Shown: positions 54,686 to 62,966 of the stretch, piece by piece
How the letters are laid out: each line of letters begins with the position of its first letter
Numbering within the stretch: the stretch's first letter is position 1
Assembly: GCF_041435495.1 (NCBI RefSeq)
Contig: NZ_CP108644.1
Span: 2,356,001-2,420,000 of the forward strand
Source: Streptomyces sp. NBC_01116
GTDB lineage: Bacteria > Actinomycetota > Actinomycetes > Streptomycetales > Streptomycetaceae
Reading direction: 5' to 3'
DNA length: 64,000 nucleotides
Program-made: the position numbers and the translations under genes
Notes under the pieces: model-generated
What the model was told of the DNA's origin: nothing
The model's database searches: none
The model's input: the letters and a program-made list of their open reading frames with translations, nothing else

Positions 54686-55141
54686 TTGACTGAGTCCAGT
54701 GCGCGCGAATTAACCACAATCCAGCGTTGGACGGAACTCCTGCTCACGCCGACCCCTAGTCCACTTTGCGCCGAATGGGAATTCTTCGGGACAAAGAATG
54801 CGTCGGCTTGGCGCATGCAGCTGAACGCAGAACAAGGAACTCATTTGCGGCAAACTTCCCGTTTTGTGCGACTCGGTGCTGGCGCATTGAGGTGGGCAGT
54901 AACCGCCGCAGTATTCGGCGTAACTGCATGGATGGTGTGGGCGGTTTTTGCGGTCGGGGGTGGTTTTGCGCTCGCGATCGGCTGTGCCGCTCTGGCCGCC
55001 CCATGGATTCTGGTTCACCTGTTCTCGCAGCGTCGCCTTCCTGCGGTTGCCGCCAAAGGAGACCGGCCCTACGGGAACCGCCCATCACCTGGAAGTGATG
55101 CCTCGGAACGAGGCGCGAGCTCATCGAGAAGCAGTCGCTGA
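54686..55141 (+). CDS. hypothetical membrane protein, 151 aa
   Basis: Opens at a TTG (LTESSARELTTIQRWTEL) or possibly at a later start; the exact beginning is uncertain. Residues 70-110 form two close hydrophobic helices: ALRWAVTAAVFGVTAWMVWA and GGGFALAIGCAALAAPWILV. The C-terminal 40 residues are Ser/Gly/Arg-rich. It lies 27 bases after the 54440 gene, so perhaps one operon. No family recognised. Confidence 0.45.
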   Translation: MTESSARELTTIQRWTELLLTPTPSPLCAEWEFFGTKNASAWRMQLNAEQGTHLRQTSRFVRLGAGALRWAVTAAVFGVTAWMVWAVFAVGGGFALAIGCAALAAPWILVHLFSQRRLPAVAAKGDRPYGNRPSPGSDASERGASSSRSSR

Positions 55142-55547
55142 TCCGCTGCATCCGGTCGCCCCGCTGCCGCGACCATCAATCCGAACGGCGGCCATCCGGC
55201 TGTGCTGCTGCCGAGACCAGGAACGAAGCCGGGGCGCCGGGCCGGCAGCCCTTAGGAGCTCCGGGTTCCAGTGCAATGGCACCCCGGGGACGGCCTCCGG
55301 TGGAGGTGGCAGCCTGCGGAGGCGGTCCAGGGAAACCTGTGGCCGACATGCGCGCCGGGTCTGCGGAGGTAACAATTCCGATTCGGAACAACGAAGTTGG
55401 GCCGGAAGGGAGCATCTGGCCTGGCGCACTTCATAGTATCTCCCCGTGCTCACAGGGCACTTGGCACTGGCTTTCGCGACTCTCCCACGTATCTCGTGTG
55501 GCGCATCTGACGCGCCTCAAGGATGAGCCGCATCGGAGGGGACTTCT
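55142..55547. other. 406-bp intergenic region upstream of the thioester protein gene
   Basis: No convincing gene. Frames in both directions encode Arg/Pro/Gly-rich strings. The right end should hold the promoter for the gene at 55548; its ribosome site is GGAGGGG at about 55536. Confidence 0.45.
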
Positions 55548-57005
55548 GTGTTCGCAATACACTCAGCATCCACCGGGACCGGGCGGGGAACCACCGGTCG
55601 CCGGATAGCCGCAACAGCGGCCACGGTCGGGCTGTTGGTCCTGGGCTCACTCGCCGGGGCCGGCAGCGCCTCGGCCGACGGCGAGGACGTCCATCATCAG
55701 GGTGGCGCGCTTGCCACCCTGGACGGGTTGAAGACGTTCGACACGGCCCACATCGACACCGGCAACGGCAAGATCAAGACCATCTCCGCAGGTCTGTTCG
55801 AGATGAACGTCGAGGGCGGCGGCCGACTGCAGACGTACTGCATCGACATCCACAACCCGACCCAGAACAACGCGAAGTACCTTGAGACCCCCTGGGGTCA
55901 GACCTCGCTCGGCACCAACAAGGACGCCGGGAAGATCCTTTGGATTCTCCGGAACTCCTACCCACAGGCCGGTGACTTGAATGCGCTCGCCCAGAAGGCG
56001 GGTGCCGGACAGTTGACCCCCAAGACGGCCGCCGCCGGTACGCAGGTCGCCATCTGGCGATTCTCGGACGGCGCGAAGGTCGAGGCGAAGAACGAGCAGG
56101 CCGAGAAGCTTGCGGACTGGCTCGAGGCACAGGCCCAGAGCCTCCAGGAGCCGAAGACTTCCCTGACGCTGGATCCGAACGCCGTGTCCGGCAAGTCGGG
56201 CGACAAGCTCGGCCCGGTGACAGTGCACACCGACGCCGACGCAGTCTCCGTCGCCGCCAACGCCGACGCCGCTGCGGCGGGTGTCAAGGTGACTGACAAG
56301 AACGGCCAGCCTGTCACGTCGGCCGCCAACGGCACCGAGCTGTACTTCGACGTGCCCGCGGGCACCGCCGACGGCAAGGCGTCCCTTACCGCCAAGACGA
56401 CCACCCAGGTTCCGGTCGGCCGGGCCTTCGCGAGCGCGAGCAAGAGTCAGACACAGATCCTTGCCGGCTCCACCGAATCCACGATCACCGCGGACGCGAC
56501 CGCGAACTGGGCCACGAAGGGTGCCATCCCTTCGGTCACCGCGAAGAAGAACTGCACGGATAGCGGCATCGACGTCACGGCCGGCAACGCCGGGGACACC
56601 CCCTTCACCTTCGAGCTCGCCGGCGCCAAGCACACTGTCGGTGCGGGCGAGAGCAAGACCGTGACCGTGCCAGTCGGTGAGGACGAGGCGTACGACTTCA
56701 CCGTCACCGGCCCCAACGGCTTCTCGGAGCGGTTCCAGGGAGTCCTGGACTGCGAGACCCAGGGCACCCCTGCCCCTGGCACGAGCGGCGGTGGCGAAAC
56801 CCCTTCTTCTAGCCCGAGCCCCAGCCCTTCGGGTGACACGACCGGTGGCACGGAAGGCGGCACCACCGGCGGTGGTGGTGGTGACCTCGCGGAAACCGGT
56901 AGCTCCAGTTCCACGCCGCTGATCGCGGGTATCGCGGTGGCCTTCGTCGCCGCAGGTGGCGCGGCGGTGTTCTTCCTGCGCAGGAAGAAGACAGCAGTCC
57001 AGTAG
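55548..57005 (+). CDS. cell-wall-anchored Cys-Gln thioester surface protein with LAETG sorting signal, 485 aa
   Basis: GTG start with GGAGGGG. A signal peptide (IAATAATVGLLVLGSLAGAG, cut near ASA-DG) precedes a thioester domain: Cys98 in GRLQTYCIDIHNPT and Gln166 in AAAGTQVAIWRFSDGAK are the pair that form the intramolecular bond. Beta-sandwich repeats follow (LTLDPNAVSGKSGDKLGPVT). A Pro/Ser/Gly linker leads to LAETG at 447-451, then a membrane helix and RRKKTAVQ, the substrate signal of class E sortases used by Streptomyces. Such thioester domains covalently attach to partner surfaces in Gram-positive adhesins. Confidence 0.9.
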   Translation: MFAIHSASTGTGRGTTGRRIAATAATVGLLVLGSLAGAGSASADGEDVHHQGGALATLDGLKTFDTAHIDTGNGKIKTISAGLFEMNVEGGGRLQTYCIDIHNPTQNNAKYLETPWGQTSLGTNKDAGKILWILRNSYPQAGDLNALAQKAGAGQLTPKTAAAGTQVAIWRFSDGAKVEAKNEQAEKLADWLEAQAQSLQEPKTSLTLDPNAVSGKSGDKLGPVTVHTDADAVSVAANADAAAAGVKVTDKNGQPVTSAANGTELYFDVPAGTADGKASLTAKTTTQVPVGRAFASASKSQTQILAGSTESTITADATANWATKGAIPSVTAKKNCTDSGIDVTAGNAGDTPFTFELAGAKHTVGAGESKTVTVPVGEDEAYDFTVTGPNGFSERFQGVLDCETQGTPAPGTSGGGETPSSSPSPSPSGDTTGGTEGGTTGGGGGDLAETGSSSSTPLIAGIAVAFVAAGGAAVFFLRRKKTAVQ

Positions 57006-57022
57006 CCGGAATGCAGTTCATA

Positions 57023-57059
57023 GGCGGGCCCGGCAGGCACAATGCGCGCCGGGCCCGCC
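57023..57059 (+). terminator. terminator after the thioester protein gene
   Basis: GGCGGGCCCGGC (57023-57034) pairs perfectly with GCCGGGCCCGCC (57048-57059), 17 bases beyond the stop codon. Confidence 0.85.
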
Positions 57060-57109
57060 GCTGTACCACCATCGCGAGCGGCGCCGACCTGGCACCCATT
57101 GTCCTCTAG

Positions 57110-57340
57110 ACCGCTCGCGCCGCCGCGAAGATCGCGCCCCAGCCCAAGAGCACCAGGCGCAGCGGCGACCGCGAGCCGCTGCCCTTCCCCGACGCCCTGT
57201 CCCGGGTAGTCTCGGAGCGCGGCTCGATACCGCCGGCCACGGCCGCGACGCCGGACAGCGTCATCGACCGGTGGCCGGCCATCGCTCAGAAGCTCGCCGG
57301 GGAGGTCGACGCCGTCCGCTTCGACACCACCACGGCATGA
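57110..57340 (+). pseudogene. fragment of a DUF721/DciA-like protein
   Basis: Between a TAG at 57107 and a TGA at 57338 the plus frame reads KSTRRSGDREPLPFPDALSR, VVSERGSIPP, then DSVIDRWPAIAQKLAGEVDA and VRFDTTTA. From memory, the R-R-S-G-D-R-E-P-L-P-F core and the D-x-W-P-x-I-A-x-x-L-A-G motif belong to Streptomyces DUF721 (DciA-like) proteins found in mobile regions. The start is missing and the C-terminal half is gone, so it is a remnant. Confidence 0.55.
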
Positions 57341-57404
57341 GAGCGGGGGCGCCGACTCGCAGCTCCGCAAACGACTCCGGGAACCTATGGCACGCATCAG
57401 CGGC

Positions 57405-57592
57405 GTCCGAAGCCGGCCCCGTTCAGACCGGCTGGAGCCCGACGCAGTGCCGCGCTGCTGTACATCCTTGAGCACGAGCTCGCCCACCTGCGGCGCCAGG
57501 ACAGCCGGAGTCGTCTCGTCGTGGGTGTCGCCACGGTGACGGCCGCGTCGCTGTGCGCGGGACGGGCCTTGACCCCGACACCCATACGGTGA
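57405..57592 (+). pseudogene. possible fragment of an M56-type (BlaR1-like) metallopeptidase
   Basis: The plus frame reads RRSAALLYILEHELAHLRRQ then DSRSRLVVGVATVTAASL. H-E-L-A-H-L-R-R-Q-D is the zinc-binding HExxH helix in the style of BlaR1/M56 peptidases (HELxHxxRxD), followed by a hydrophobic stretch. No start and no family context on either side. Short enough that chance resemblance is possible. Confidence 0.3.
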
Positions 57593-57617
57593 GCAAGGAC
57601 GGGGCATCAAGTCCGAT

Positions 57618-57756
57618 CCGGGATCCCTCCGGGGGGACAAGTACGTGATTCATGTCACCAGGCTGCGACGGGATGGCTACGCTCGGCCACGTACCGAAAC
57701 GAACGCCGCGAGGCGTTGCACCCGGAGGTCCACGCCGTGGCGAACATCCAGACGCT
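57618..57756. repeat. right copy of the ATPase/XRE divergent promoter repeat
   Basis: Aligns with 42748-42884 in the same orientation. On the minus strand the ATPase start MNHVLVP is present (ATG 57653-57651), but one extra C shifts the frame and the match ends after about 12 codons, so the ATPase is lost. On the plus strand the XRE gene is intact. Confidence 0.85.
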
Positions 57757-58561
57757 CGATCCCGACGCCTCCCCGCTCGCCTACTACGGCGGGGAGTTGC
57801 GCCGCCGGCGCGAGGCCCAGAAGCTGACGCAGCCGCAGTTGGGCGACATCATCTTCTGCACCGGCTCGCTGATCGGCCAGGTCGAGACGACGAGGAAGAT
57901 CCCCACCCGCGACTTCTCGGAGCGGCTGGACGCGGCGCTGGGCACGGACGGAACGTTCTCGCGGCTGGTGGGGCTGGTGCTGCGGAGCCAGTTGCCGACG
58001 TGGTTCCAGCCGTACGCGGACATGGAGGCGAAGGCCGCGTACATCTCGACGTACCAGGCGCAGGTGGTCTACGGGCTGTTGCAGACGGAGGAGTACGCGC
58101 GGGCGTTGCTCGCCCCCGGCATGCCCGACGCCCCGGATAGCCTCGTAGCGGCTCGCATGGAGCGTCAGCGCATCCTGGATCGGGAGAAGCCGCCGCTGGC
58201 CTGGGCGATCCTGGACGAGGCGGTGCTGTACCGTCCGATCGGCGGCGCTGCGGTGATGCGCGCCCAACTACAGAAGCTGTTGGACTACGCGGCGCACCGC
58301 TGGATGCGTATCCAGGTGCTGCCGTTCGAGGCCGGCGAACACGCGAGCCTGGATGGCTCGTTCAACCTCCTGCGCTTCGACGACGACCCGGACATCATCT
58401 ACACCGAGGACCTCATCTCCGGCCATATGACGGCCAACCTTGAAACAGTCAAGGAGGCTTCGCTCCGATACGCTCACCTGCAAGCCGCCGCCCTCTCCGT
58501 GGGGGAATCAGCGGCGCGGATCAGCCGCGTGATGGAGGAGCGTTATGCAGACCAGCACTGA
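57737..58561 (+). CDS. XRE family helix-turn-helix regulator with DUF5753, 274 aa
   Basis: GTG 57737 (VANIQTLDPDASPLAYYGGE), with CGGAGGTC upstream. The N-terminal HTH reads ELRRRREAQKLTQPQLGDII then FCTGSLIGQVETTRKIPTRD (about residues 19-62). The C-terminal DUF5753 domain follows with STYQAQVVYGLLQTEEYARA, FEAGEHASLDGSFNLLRFDD and ISRVMEERYAD. These proteins are the DNA-binding partners of DUF397 proteins and HATPase anti-sigma-like proteins, affecting development in Streptomyces. Overlaps the DUF397 gene by 17 bases. Confidence 0.93.
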   Translation: MANIQTLDPDASPLAYYGGELRRRREAQKLTQPQLGDIIFCTGSLIGQVETTRKIPTRDFSERLDAALGTDGTFSRLVGLVLRSQLPTWFQPYADMEAKAAYISTYQAQVVYGLLQTEEYARALLAPGMPDAPDSLVAARMERQRILDREKPPLAWAILDEAVLYRPIGGAAVMRAQLQKLLDYAAHRWMRIQVLPFEAGEHASLDGSFNLLRFDDDPDIIYTEDLISGHMTANLETVKEASLRYAHLQAAALSVGESAARISRVMEERYADQH

Positions 58562-58814
58562 CCTGAAGAGCGCGGAATGGCGTAAGTCCAGCTACAGCGG
58601 CACCACCGGCGGCGACTGCGTCGAGTGCACCGTGACCGGCGGCGCGGCCTGGCGGACCTCCTCCTACAGCGGCAGCACCGGCGGCTGCTGCGTCGAGGTC
58701 GCCGCCAACCCCACCTGCGGGTCCGTCCCCGTCCGCGACAGCAAGAACCCGACCGGTCCCGCCATCGTCCTCGGGGCCCACGCGTGGCAGGCGTTCGTGG
58801 ACGGGCTGCGCTGA
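58545..58814 (+). CDS. DUF397 protein with a duplicated motif, 89 aa
   Basis: Two copies of the family motif lie in tandem: WRKSSYSGTTGGDCVECTVT (residues 12-31) and WRTSSYSGSTGGCCVEVAAN (about 36-55). Usual DUF397 proteins have one, with length 60-70. The C-terminal half is normal (VPVRDSKNPTGPAIVLGAHA then WQAFVDGLR). The start ATG 58545 lies inside the XRE gene, so translation is coupled. Known as a partner of XRE regulators; exact activity unclear. Confidence 0.92.
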   Translation: MQTSTDLKSAEWRKSSYSGTTGGDCVECTVTGGAAWRTSSYSGSTGGCCVEVAANPTCGSVPVRDSKNPTGPAIVLGAHAWQAFVDGLR

Positions 58815-58831
58815 AACGACTTCACCGGGAG

Positions 58832-58867
58832 CAGGGCGGTACGGGCGACTGGCCCCGTACCGCCCTG
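58832..58867 (+). terminator. terminator after the DUF397 gene
   Basis: CAGGGCGGTACGGG pairs perfectly with CCCGTACCGCCCTG (58832-58845 / 58854-58867). Its sequence is close to the hairpin at 42885-42916. Confidence 0.9.
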
Positions 58868-58924
58868 TTCGGCGTCGGCCGACACGTCGTCGGCCGGGGC
58901 GGTGATCAAGGGAGGGGAACCGGA

Positions 58925-59203
58925 ATGAGCGCGCGGGACGAGGACGACAGGACCGAGACCGCTTGCCGGATCTGCGGGCATGACGACGGCGAGCCCGTGT
59001 TCGACGAGTACGGCGCCCCTCGCTACGTCATCTGCCCGTGCTGCTACAACGAGTCCGGCATCGGGGACGACACCGTGTCGCAGGTCCGTGAACTGCGTGG
59101 CTACTGGGTCGGCAACGGAGCCTCCTGGCATGATCCGAAGCTGCGGCCGGCCGGCTGGGATCCGCTGAGGCAGTTGGCGAACATCCCGCCGCGGTGGCGC
59201 TGA
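58925..59203 (+). CDS. CPCC-type cysteine-rich zinc-ribbon-like protein, 92 aa
   Basis: ATG 58925 (MSARDEDDRTETACRICG). Two Cys pairs, CRICG and ICPCCYNESG, about 25 residues apart could hold one zinc. The C-terminus ELRGYWVGNGASWHDPKLRP is aromatic-rich. From memory this resembles Cys_rich_CPCC proteins of bacteria, of unknown function, sometimes found near toxin-immunity loci. It follows the DUF397 terminator by 57 bases. Confidence 0.65.
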   Translation: MSARDEDDRTETACRICGHDDGEPVFDEYGAPRYVICPCCYNESGIGDDTVSQVRELRGYWVGNGASWHDPKLRPAGWDPLRQLANIPPRWR

Positions 59204-59397
59204 TCCGGAAGGCTGTCCGCTGCCTCACGTCGCGAGTCGCCGGCAGCGCGGATGACGGCCGCGGCGACGCCGACGAAGGACGGGCGACGCCGCCGGAAAA
59301 GCGATTGCCCGGTGGTCGGCCCGTGACATAGCTTCGCGCTGGCTCCGGGTGGTCCAGACCAAGCCTCGGGGTGTCGAGCCACGTCAACGGGACGTCC

Positions 59398-60834
59398 ATG
59401 ACTGCTGAACAGGCACTCCGCCCCCCACCGAGCGACACCGGCGACACTCTGCCGGGCATCTTCTCCCGGCCGTACGCGGCGGCCACGCTGACCTTCGCCA
59501 CGGTGATGTTCCTGACCGGCTTCGCCGCGCTGGCCGTGGTGCCGACGCTGCCGACGGCGGCCGAGGATCTGGACGGGGTGTCCCTGTTCCCCCTGGTGGC
59601 GGGCAGCTTTGTCGCTGCCAGCCTGCTCGGGGGCGTGCTGGGCGGGCACTGGGCGGACCGCTCCGGCGCCCGGCGGCCGTTGGCGCTGGGCATGATCCTC
59701 TCCGTGGTGACGCTGCTGGTGTCGGCGTCCAGCGTCTCCGTCTGGCAGTTGGTGGCCGGCCGCTTCGTCGACGGTCTGGCGGCCGGGATGGTGGCGGTGT
59801 CGGTGACGACCGCCATCGGGCAGTCGTATCCGGAGTACCTGCGGCCCCGGATGCTCGCGATGATGAGCGCGAGCTGGATCATCCCGTCGCTGGTCGGACC
59901 GCCGGTCGCCGGAGTGGTCGCCGAGGCGTGGTCCTGGCGGACGGTCTTCTACGGCCTGGCCGTGCTGACCGCGCTGCCCGCGATCGCCCTGGTCGCGGTG
60001 TTGAGGAAGGCTCCCGCCGGAGGGAGCGACCAGGCCCCGCCCGCCGACCTCCCGCCCGCCGGGGAACGCGCCTCCCGGCCGCCGCTGTTGGTCGCGGGGA
60101 TGCTCAGCCTGGGCGCGGCGCTCGGCCAGTACGGCGTCTCCGGCTGGGACGTGCGGCACCTGCTGTTCGTCGTCGCCGGGGTCGCGCTGCTGGTGGTCTT
60201 CGCGCCCCGTCTGCTGCCGGAGGGCACCTGGCGCAGTGCCCGGGGGCTGCCCACCGCGGTGCTGCTGCGCGGGCTGACCTCCGGTACGTACTTCACCGTC
60301 GAGGCGCTGGTGCCGTTGATGCTGATCACCGAGCGGCGGGTGGCCGCGGTGACGGTCGGCGTGGCGTTCACCGCCTCCGCCGTGCTGTGGGCGGTCGCGT
60401 CGTGGGCGCAGGGCAAGCTCCTCCAGGACGTCGCCCGGCACCGGCTCGTCACGGTCGGCGCCCTGATCATGGCGGTGTCCGTCGCCTTCGCCGTGGCGGG
60501 CAGCCTCTCCGGCGTCTCCCCGCTGCTCGCGATGGCGGCCATGCCGCTGGCGGCGATCGGGATGGGGATGCTCGACCCGTGCGTCACCGTGCTGTCGCTC
60601 TCGCACAGCGCACCGGACCGGCTGGGCCACACCACCAGCGCGATGCAGACCAACATGAACCTCGGGCAGGTCGTCGTCCTGGCGTTCGCCACCGCCGTGC
60701 TCAACGCCGGGCTGGCCGCCGGGACGAGCCGGCTGGGGGGCTACGCCATCACCTTCTCGCTCCTGCTCGTACCGACCCTGCTGGTCGCCGTCCTGGCCGT
60801 CCGCGCGCGCAAGGACGCTCCCGGCCCCGGGTGA
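59398..60834 (+). CDS. MFS transporter, DHA1-type, 478 aa
   Basis: ATG 59398 (MTAEQALRPPPSDTG); GTG 59371 is also in frame. Twelve helices are expected. The motif A region is GVLGGHWADRSGARRPLALG after helix 2, and helix 4 reads RFVDGLAAGMVAVSVTTAIG. WIIPSLVGPPVAGVVAEAWS is a motif-C-like antiporter helix. Probably exports a small molecule; substrate unknown. No adjacent regulator, and the GNAT gene follows 30 bases on. Confidence 0.88.
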   Translation: MTAEQALRPPPSDTGDTLPGIFSRPYAAATLTFATVMFLTGFAALAVVPTLPTAAEDLDGVSLFPLVAGSFVAASLLGGVLGGHWADRSGARRPLALGMILSVVTLLVSASSVSVWQLVAGRFVDGLAAGMVAVSVTTAIGQSYPEYLRPRMLAMMSASWIIPSLVGPPVAGVVAEAWSWRTVFYGLAVLTALPAIALVAVLRKAPAGGSDQAPPADLPPAGERASRPPLLVAGMLSLGAALGQYGVSGWDVRHLLFVVAGVALLVVFAPRLLPEGTWRSARGLPTAVLLRGLTSGTYFTVEALVPLMLITERRVAAVTVGVAFTASAVLWAVASWAQGKLLQDVARHRLVTVGALIMAVSVAFAVAGSLSGVSPLLAMAAMPLAAIGMGMLDPCVTVLSLSHSAPDRLGHTTSAMQTNMNLGQVVVLAFATAVLNAGLAAGTSRLGGYAITFSLLLVPTLLVAVLAVRARKDAPGPG

Positions 60835-60864
60835 CCGGCCGGGACGCGGTGGCAGAGTGGGCCC

Positions 60865-61368
60865 ATGCCGACCTACGAGACCATGCCCTACCACCTGGAG
60901 ACCGAGCGGCTGATCCTGCGGCCGTGGGCCGAGTCGGACGCCGAGGGGTTCAGCGACCTGCTCGCCGAACGCGGCAAGGGCAAGCCCCCGGTCGAGCGCA
61001 TCCGGACGTCCCTAGGGGAACTGCTCGCCGCGACGGAGACCACGGGGATCGCCCTGCTGCCCATCCAGCGCCGCGAGGAGGGCGACTTCATCGGGTACGC
61101 CGGGCTGATCATCGGCCGCTCCACCCTGGAGGAGCCCGAGATCGCGTACGAGCTGTTCCAGCGCGCCCACGGGCACGGCTATGCCACCGAGGCGGCCGGT
61201 GCGGTGCTCGAAGCCGCCGCGGCCACCGGGCGGAAGAGGCTCTGGTCGACCGTCGCCACGTGGAACACCCCGTCGTTCCGCGTCCTGGAGAAGCTCGCGT
61301 TCGAACGGGTCCGCGTCTCCATGGAGGAGAACGGCGAAGTGGTCTGGCTCACCCGCACGTTGCCCTGA
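60865..61368 (+). CDS. GNAT N-acetyltransferase, RimJ/RimL-like, 167 aa
   Basis: LETERLILRPWAESDAEGFS is the standard opening of RimJ/RimL-type enzymes. EIAYELFQRAHGHGYATEAA holds the acetyl-CoA loop as Q/R-x-x-G-x-G/A (A-H-G-H-G-Y-A), and NTPSFRVLEKLAFERVRVSM is the usual ending. Single-domain and cytoplasmic. The substrate may be a protein N-terminus or a small amine. Confidence 0.9.
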   Translation: MPTYETMPYHLETERLILRPWAESDAEGFSDLLAERGKGKPPVERIRTSLGELLAATETTGIALLPIQRREEGDFIGYAGLIIGRSTLEEPEIAYELFQRAHGHGYATEAAGAVLEAAAATGRKRLWSTVATWNTPSFRVLEKLAFERVRVSMEENGEVVWLTRTLP

Positions 61369-61410
61369 GGCGGATCGGCGGCCCGGCGCACGCTGCTAGA
61401 TTCATCCGCC

Positions 61411-61818
61411 ATGCGATCACGGGACTACGACCTCGAATTCCGGCAGCAGTCCACCCGTATACGTAACTGGGGAGCCGGTCTGCTGCTCCTGTCGGCCCTG
61501 TTGTGGGGCTGGTGCGCGATTCTGCTGCTCACGGATTACACGGTCGAGACGCGCAGCGGCCACACCGCCGAGTGCGAGGCACGTCTGTTCACGGAGGGCG
61601 GCACGGCCAACGAGGGGCTGTGGAAGGGCGATTACTGCCAGGACGAACGCGACTGGCCCGAGGCGCTGCTCGTCCTGGGCCTCTCCGTTCCCGTAGCGCT
61701 CGTGGGGACCGCGCTGTTCACGAGCGGACAGGTGAGCCGGCGGATGAGCGGGCACGCCCAGGCGATGCGCGAGCTGGACCGGATCGCGGACAAGCGCGAG
61801 AAGCGCGCCGAGGCCTGA
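61411..61818 (+). CDS. two-helix membrane protein of unknown function, 135 aa
   Basis: Residues 17-38 (NWGAGLLLLSALLWGWCAIL) and about 86-106 (ALLVLGLSVPVALVGTALFT) are membrane helices. The loop between contains two Cys (CEARLF, YCQDERD) that could pair outside the membrane. A basic C-terminal helix follows (AQAMRELDRIADKREKRAEA). I do not recognise the family. Confidence 0.7.
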   Translation: MRSRDYDLEFRQQSTRIRNWGAGLLLLSALLWGWCAILLLTDYTVETRSGHTAECEARLFTEGGTANEGLWKGDYCQDERDWPEALLVLGLSVPVALVGTALFTSGQVSRRMSGHAQAMRELDRIADKREKRAEA

Positions 61819-61935
61819 CCTGCTGCGTCCGGCAGGCCGCCGTCCTCCCGGGTATTCGGTCGCGCCCCGTGAGGCGAGCCGTTAGCTTCCTCCGTGCGCC
61901 GTGGATCGCGTGGCGCGACGACCAGGGAGCCGCGC

Positions 61936-62649
61936 ATGAACGACCACGATCGACGGACCGACCGGCTGAGCATCCTCATCGAGCAGTTCGACCAGGCGCG
62001 GGAGATGGCCCAGGTCCGGCTGAAGGGCCTCGGGGACGAGGAGTTCCTGTGGGAGCCGGCCCCCGGCAGCTGGTCGGTCCGGCGCCGGGACGAGGCGGTG
62101 ACACCGCGGGCGTACGGGCCCGGCGCCTGGGTCATGGACAAGGGGGCGCCGGAGATCCCGGCGAGCGAGTACGCGGAGGTCGCGCGGCAGGCGGCGGGCG
62201 GCATGTCCGTGGCGAAGATCGCCGAGGACTGGAGCGTGAGCGCCGAACGGGTAGCGGAGGTCCTCGCGTTCACCGGTGAGCCGGAGCCCGACGTCGTGCC
62301 GGTCACCACCATCGCCTGGCGGCTGGCCCACCTGCACTCCGACTTCGCGGGCCGGTGGGAGTGGACCTTCGGCGAACGGCGGCGGGATCCGCACCTCCTG
62401 GTCGACTTCACGCCGTCCGCCTCCCTGGCGCTCGACCGGTTCTGGAAGACGATCGACCGCCACCGCGCGAGCATCGCCACGCTCACCGACGAGCAGCTCG
62501 ACACGGTCGGGCTCTCGCAGTATCCGTACGGCTCCGACCCCGACGACCCGTACATCGGTGTGCTGGCCAACGCCAACCTGGAACTCATCCACCACATGGC
62601 CGAGATCGCCCTGCTCCGCGACCTCTGGCGGGCCCGCCGCTCCCTGTGA
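61936..62649 (+). CDS. DinB family protein, 237 aa
   Basis: ATG 61936 (MNDHDRRTDRLSILIEQFDQ). The DinB four-helix bundle has three metal-binding His: HLHSDFAGRWEWTF in helix 2 and LIHHMAEIALLRDLWRAR near the C-terminus, with DEEFLWEPAPGSWSVR after helix 1. Such proteins include thiol-dependent transferases for bacillithiol or mycothiol and uncharacterised hydrolases. A 60-residue insert (residues about 60-110) is larger than usual. Confidence 0.85.
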   Translation: MNDHDRRTDRLSILIEQFDQAREMAQVRLKGLGDEEFLWEPAPGSWSVRRRDEAVTPRAYGPGAWVMDKGAPEIPASEYAEVARQAAGGMSVAKIAEDWSVSAERVAEVLAFTGEPEPDVVPVTTIAWRLAHLHSDFAGRWEWTFGERRRDPHLLVDFTPSASLALDRFWKTIDRHRASIATLTDEQLDTVGLSQYPYGSDPDDPYIGVLANANLELIHHMAEIALLRDLWRARRSL

Positions 62650-62683
62650 GGCACCGCCGGGCCCCGGAAGCGCCCGGCCGCCG

Positions 62684-62920
62684 CTACGCGCTCCGGGTCA
62701 GCAGACCGGTGTCGATGGCCTCGGCGACGAGGGAGGCGCCGCGGCTGTTCTGGTGGATGTGGTCGGTCGTGAGGACGAGACCCCGCCGCCGCGAGATCGT
62801 GTCGAGGCTGCGCCGCAGCACGGTGCGCTGGACGAGGACGCCGACGACCGCCGCGGGCGTCGCCTCCCGGTAGGAGATCGGCGGCGGGTCCGTCGGGTGG
62901 TCTTGAAGAAAAGGCCGCAC
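62684..62920 (-). pseudogene. C-terminal remnant of an SGNH/GDSL hydrolase
   Basis: The frame encodes 78 residues: PPISYREATPAAVVGVLVQR, then DTISRRRGLVLTTDHIHQNS and RGASLVAEAIDTGLL. The D-x-x-H block with H-x-N-x-R-G-A-x-L-V-A is the classical final SGNH block V. The nucleophile GDS block and blocks II-III, normally about 120 residues upstream, are absent. The N-terminal part of this frame does not look like hydrolase. Confidence 0.55.
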
Positions 62921-62966
62921 GAGGATCAGGCCGCCGCTCCCCTTCGCGAGCCGGCGCCGTCGGGCC

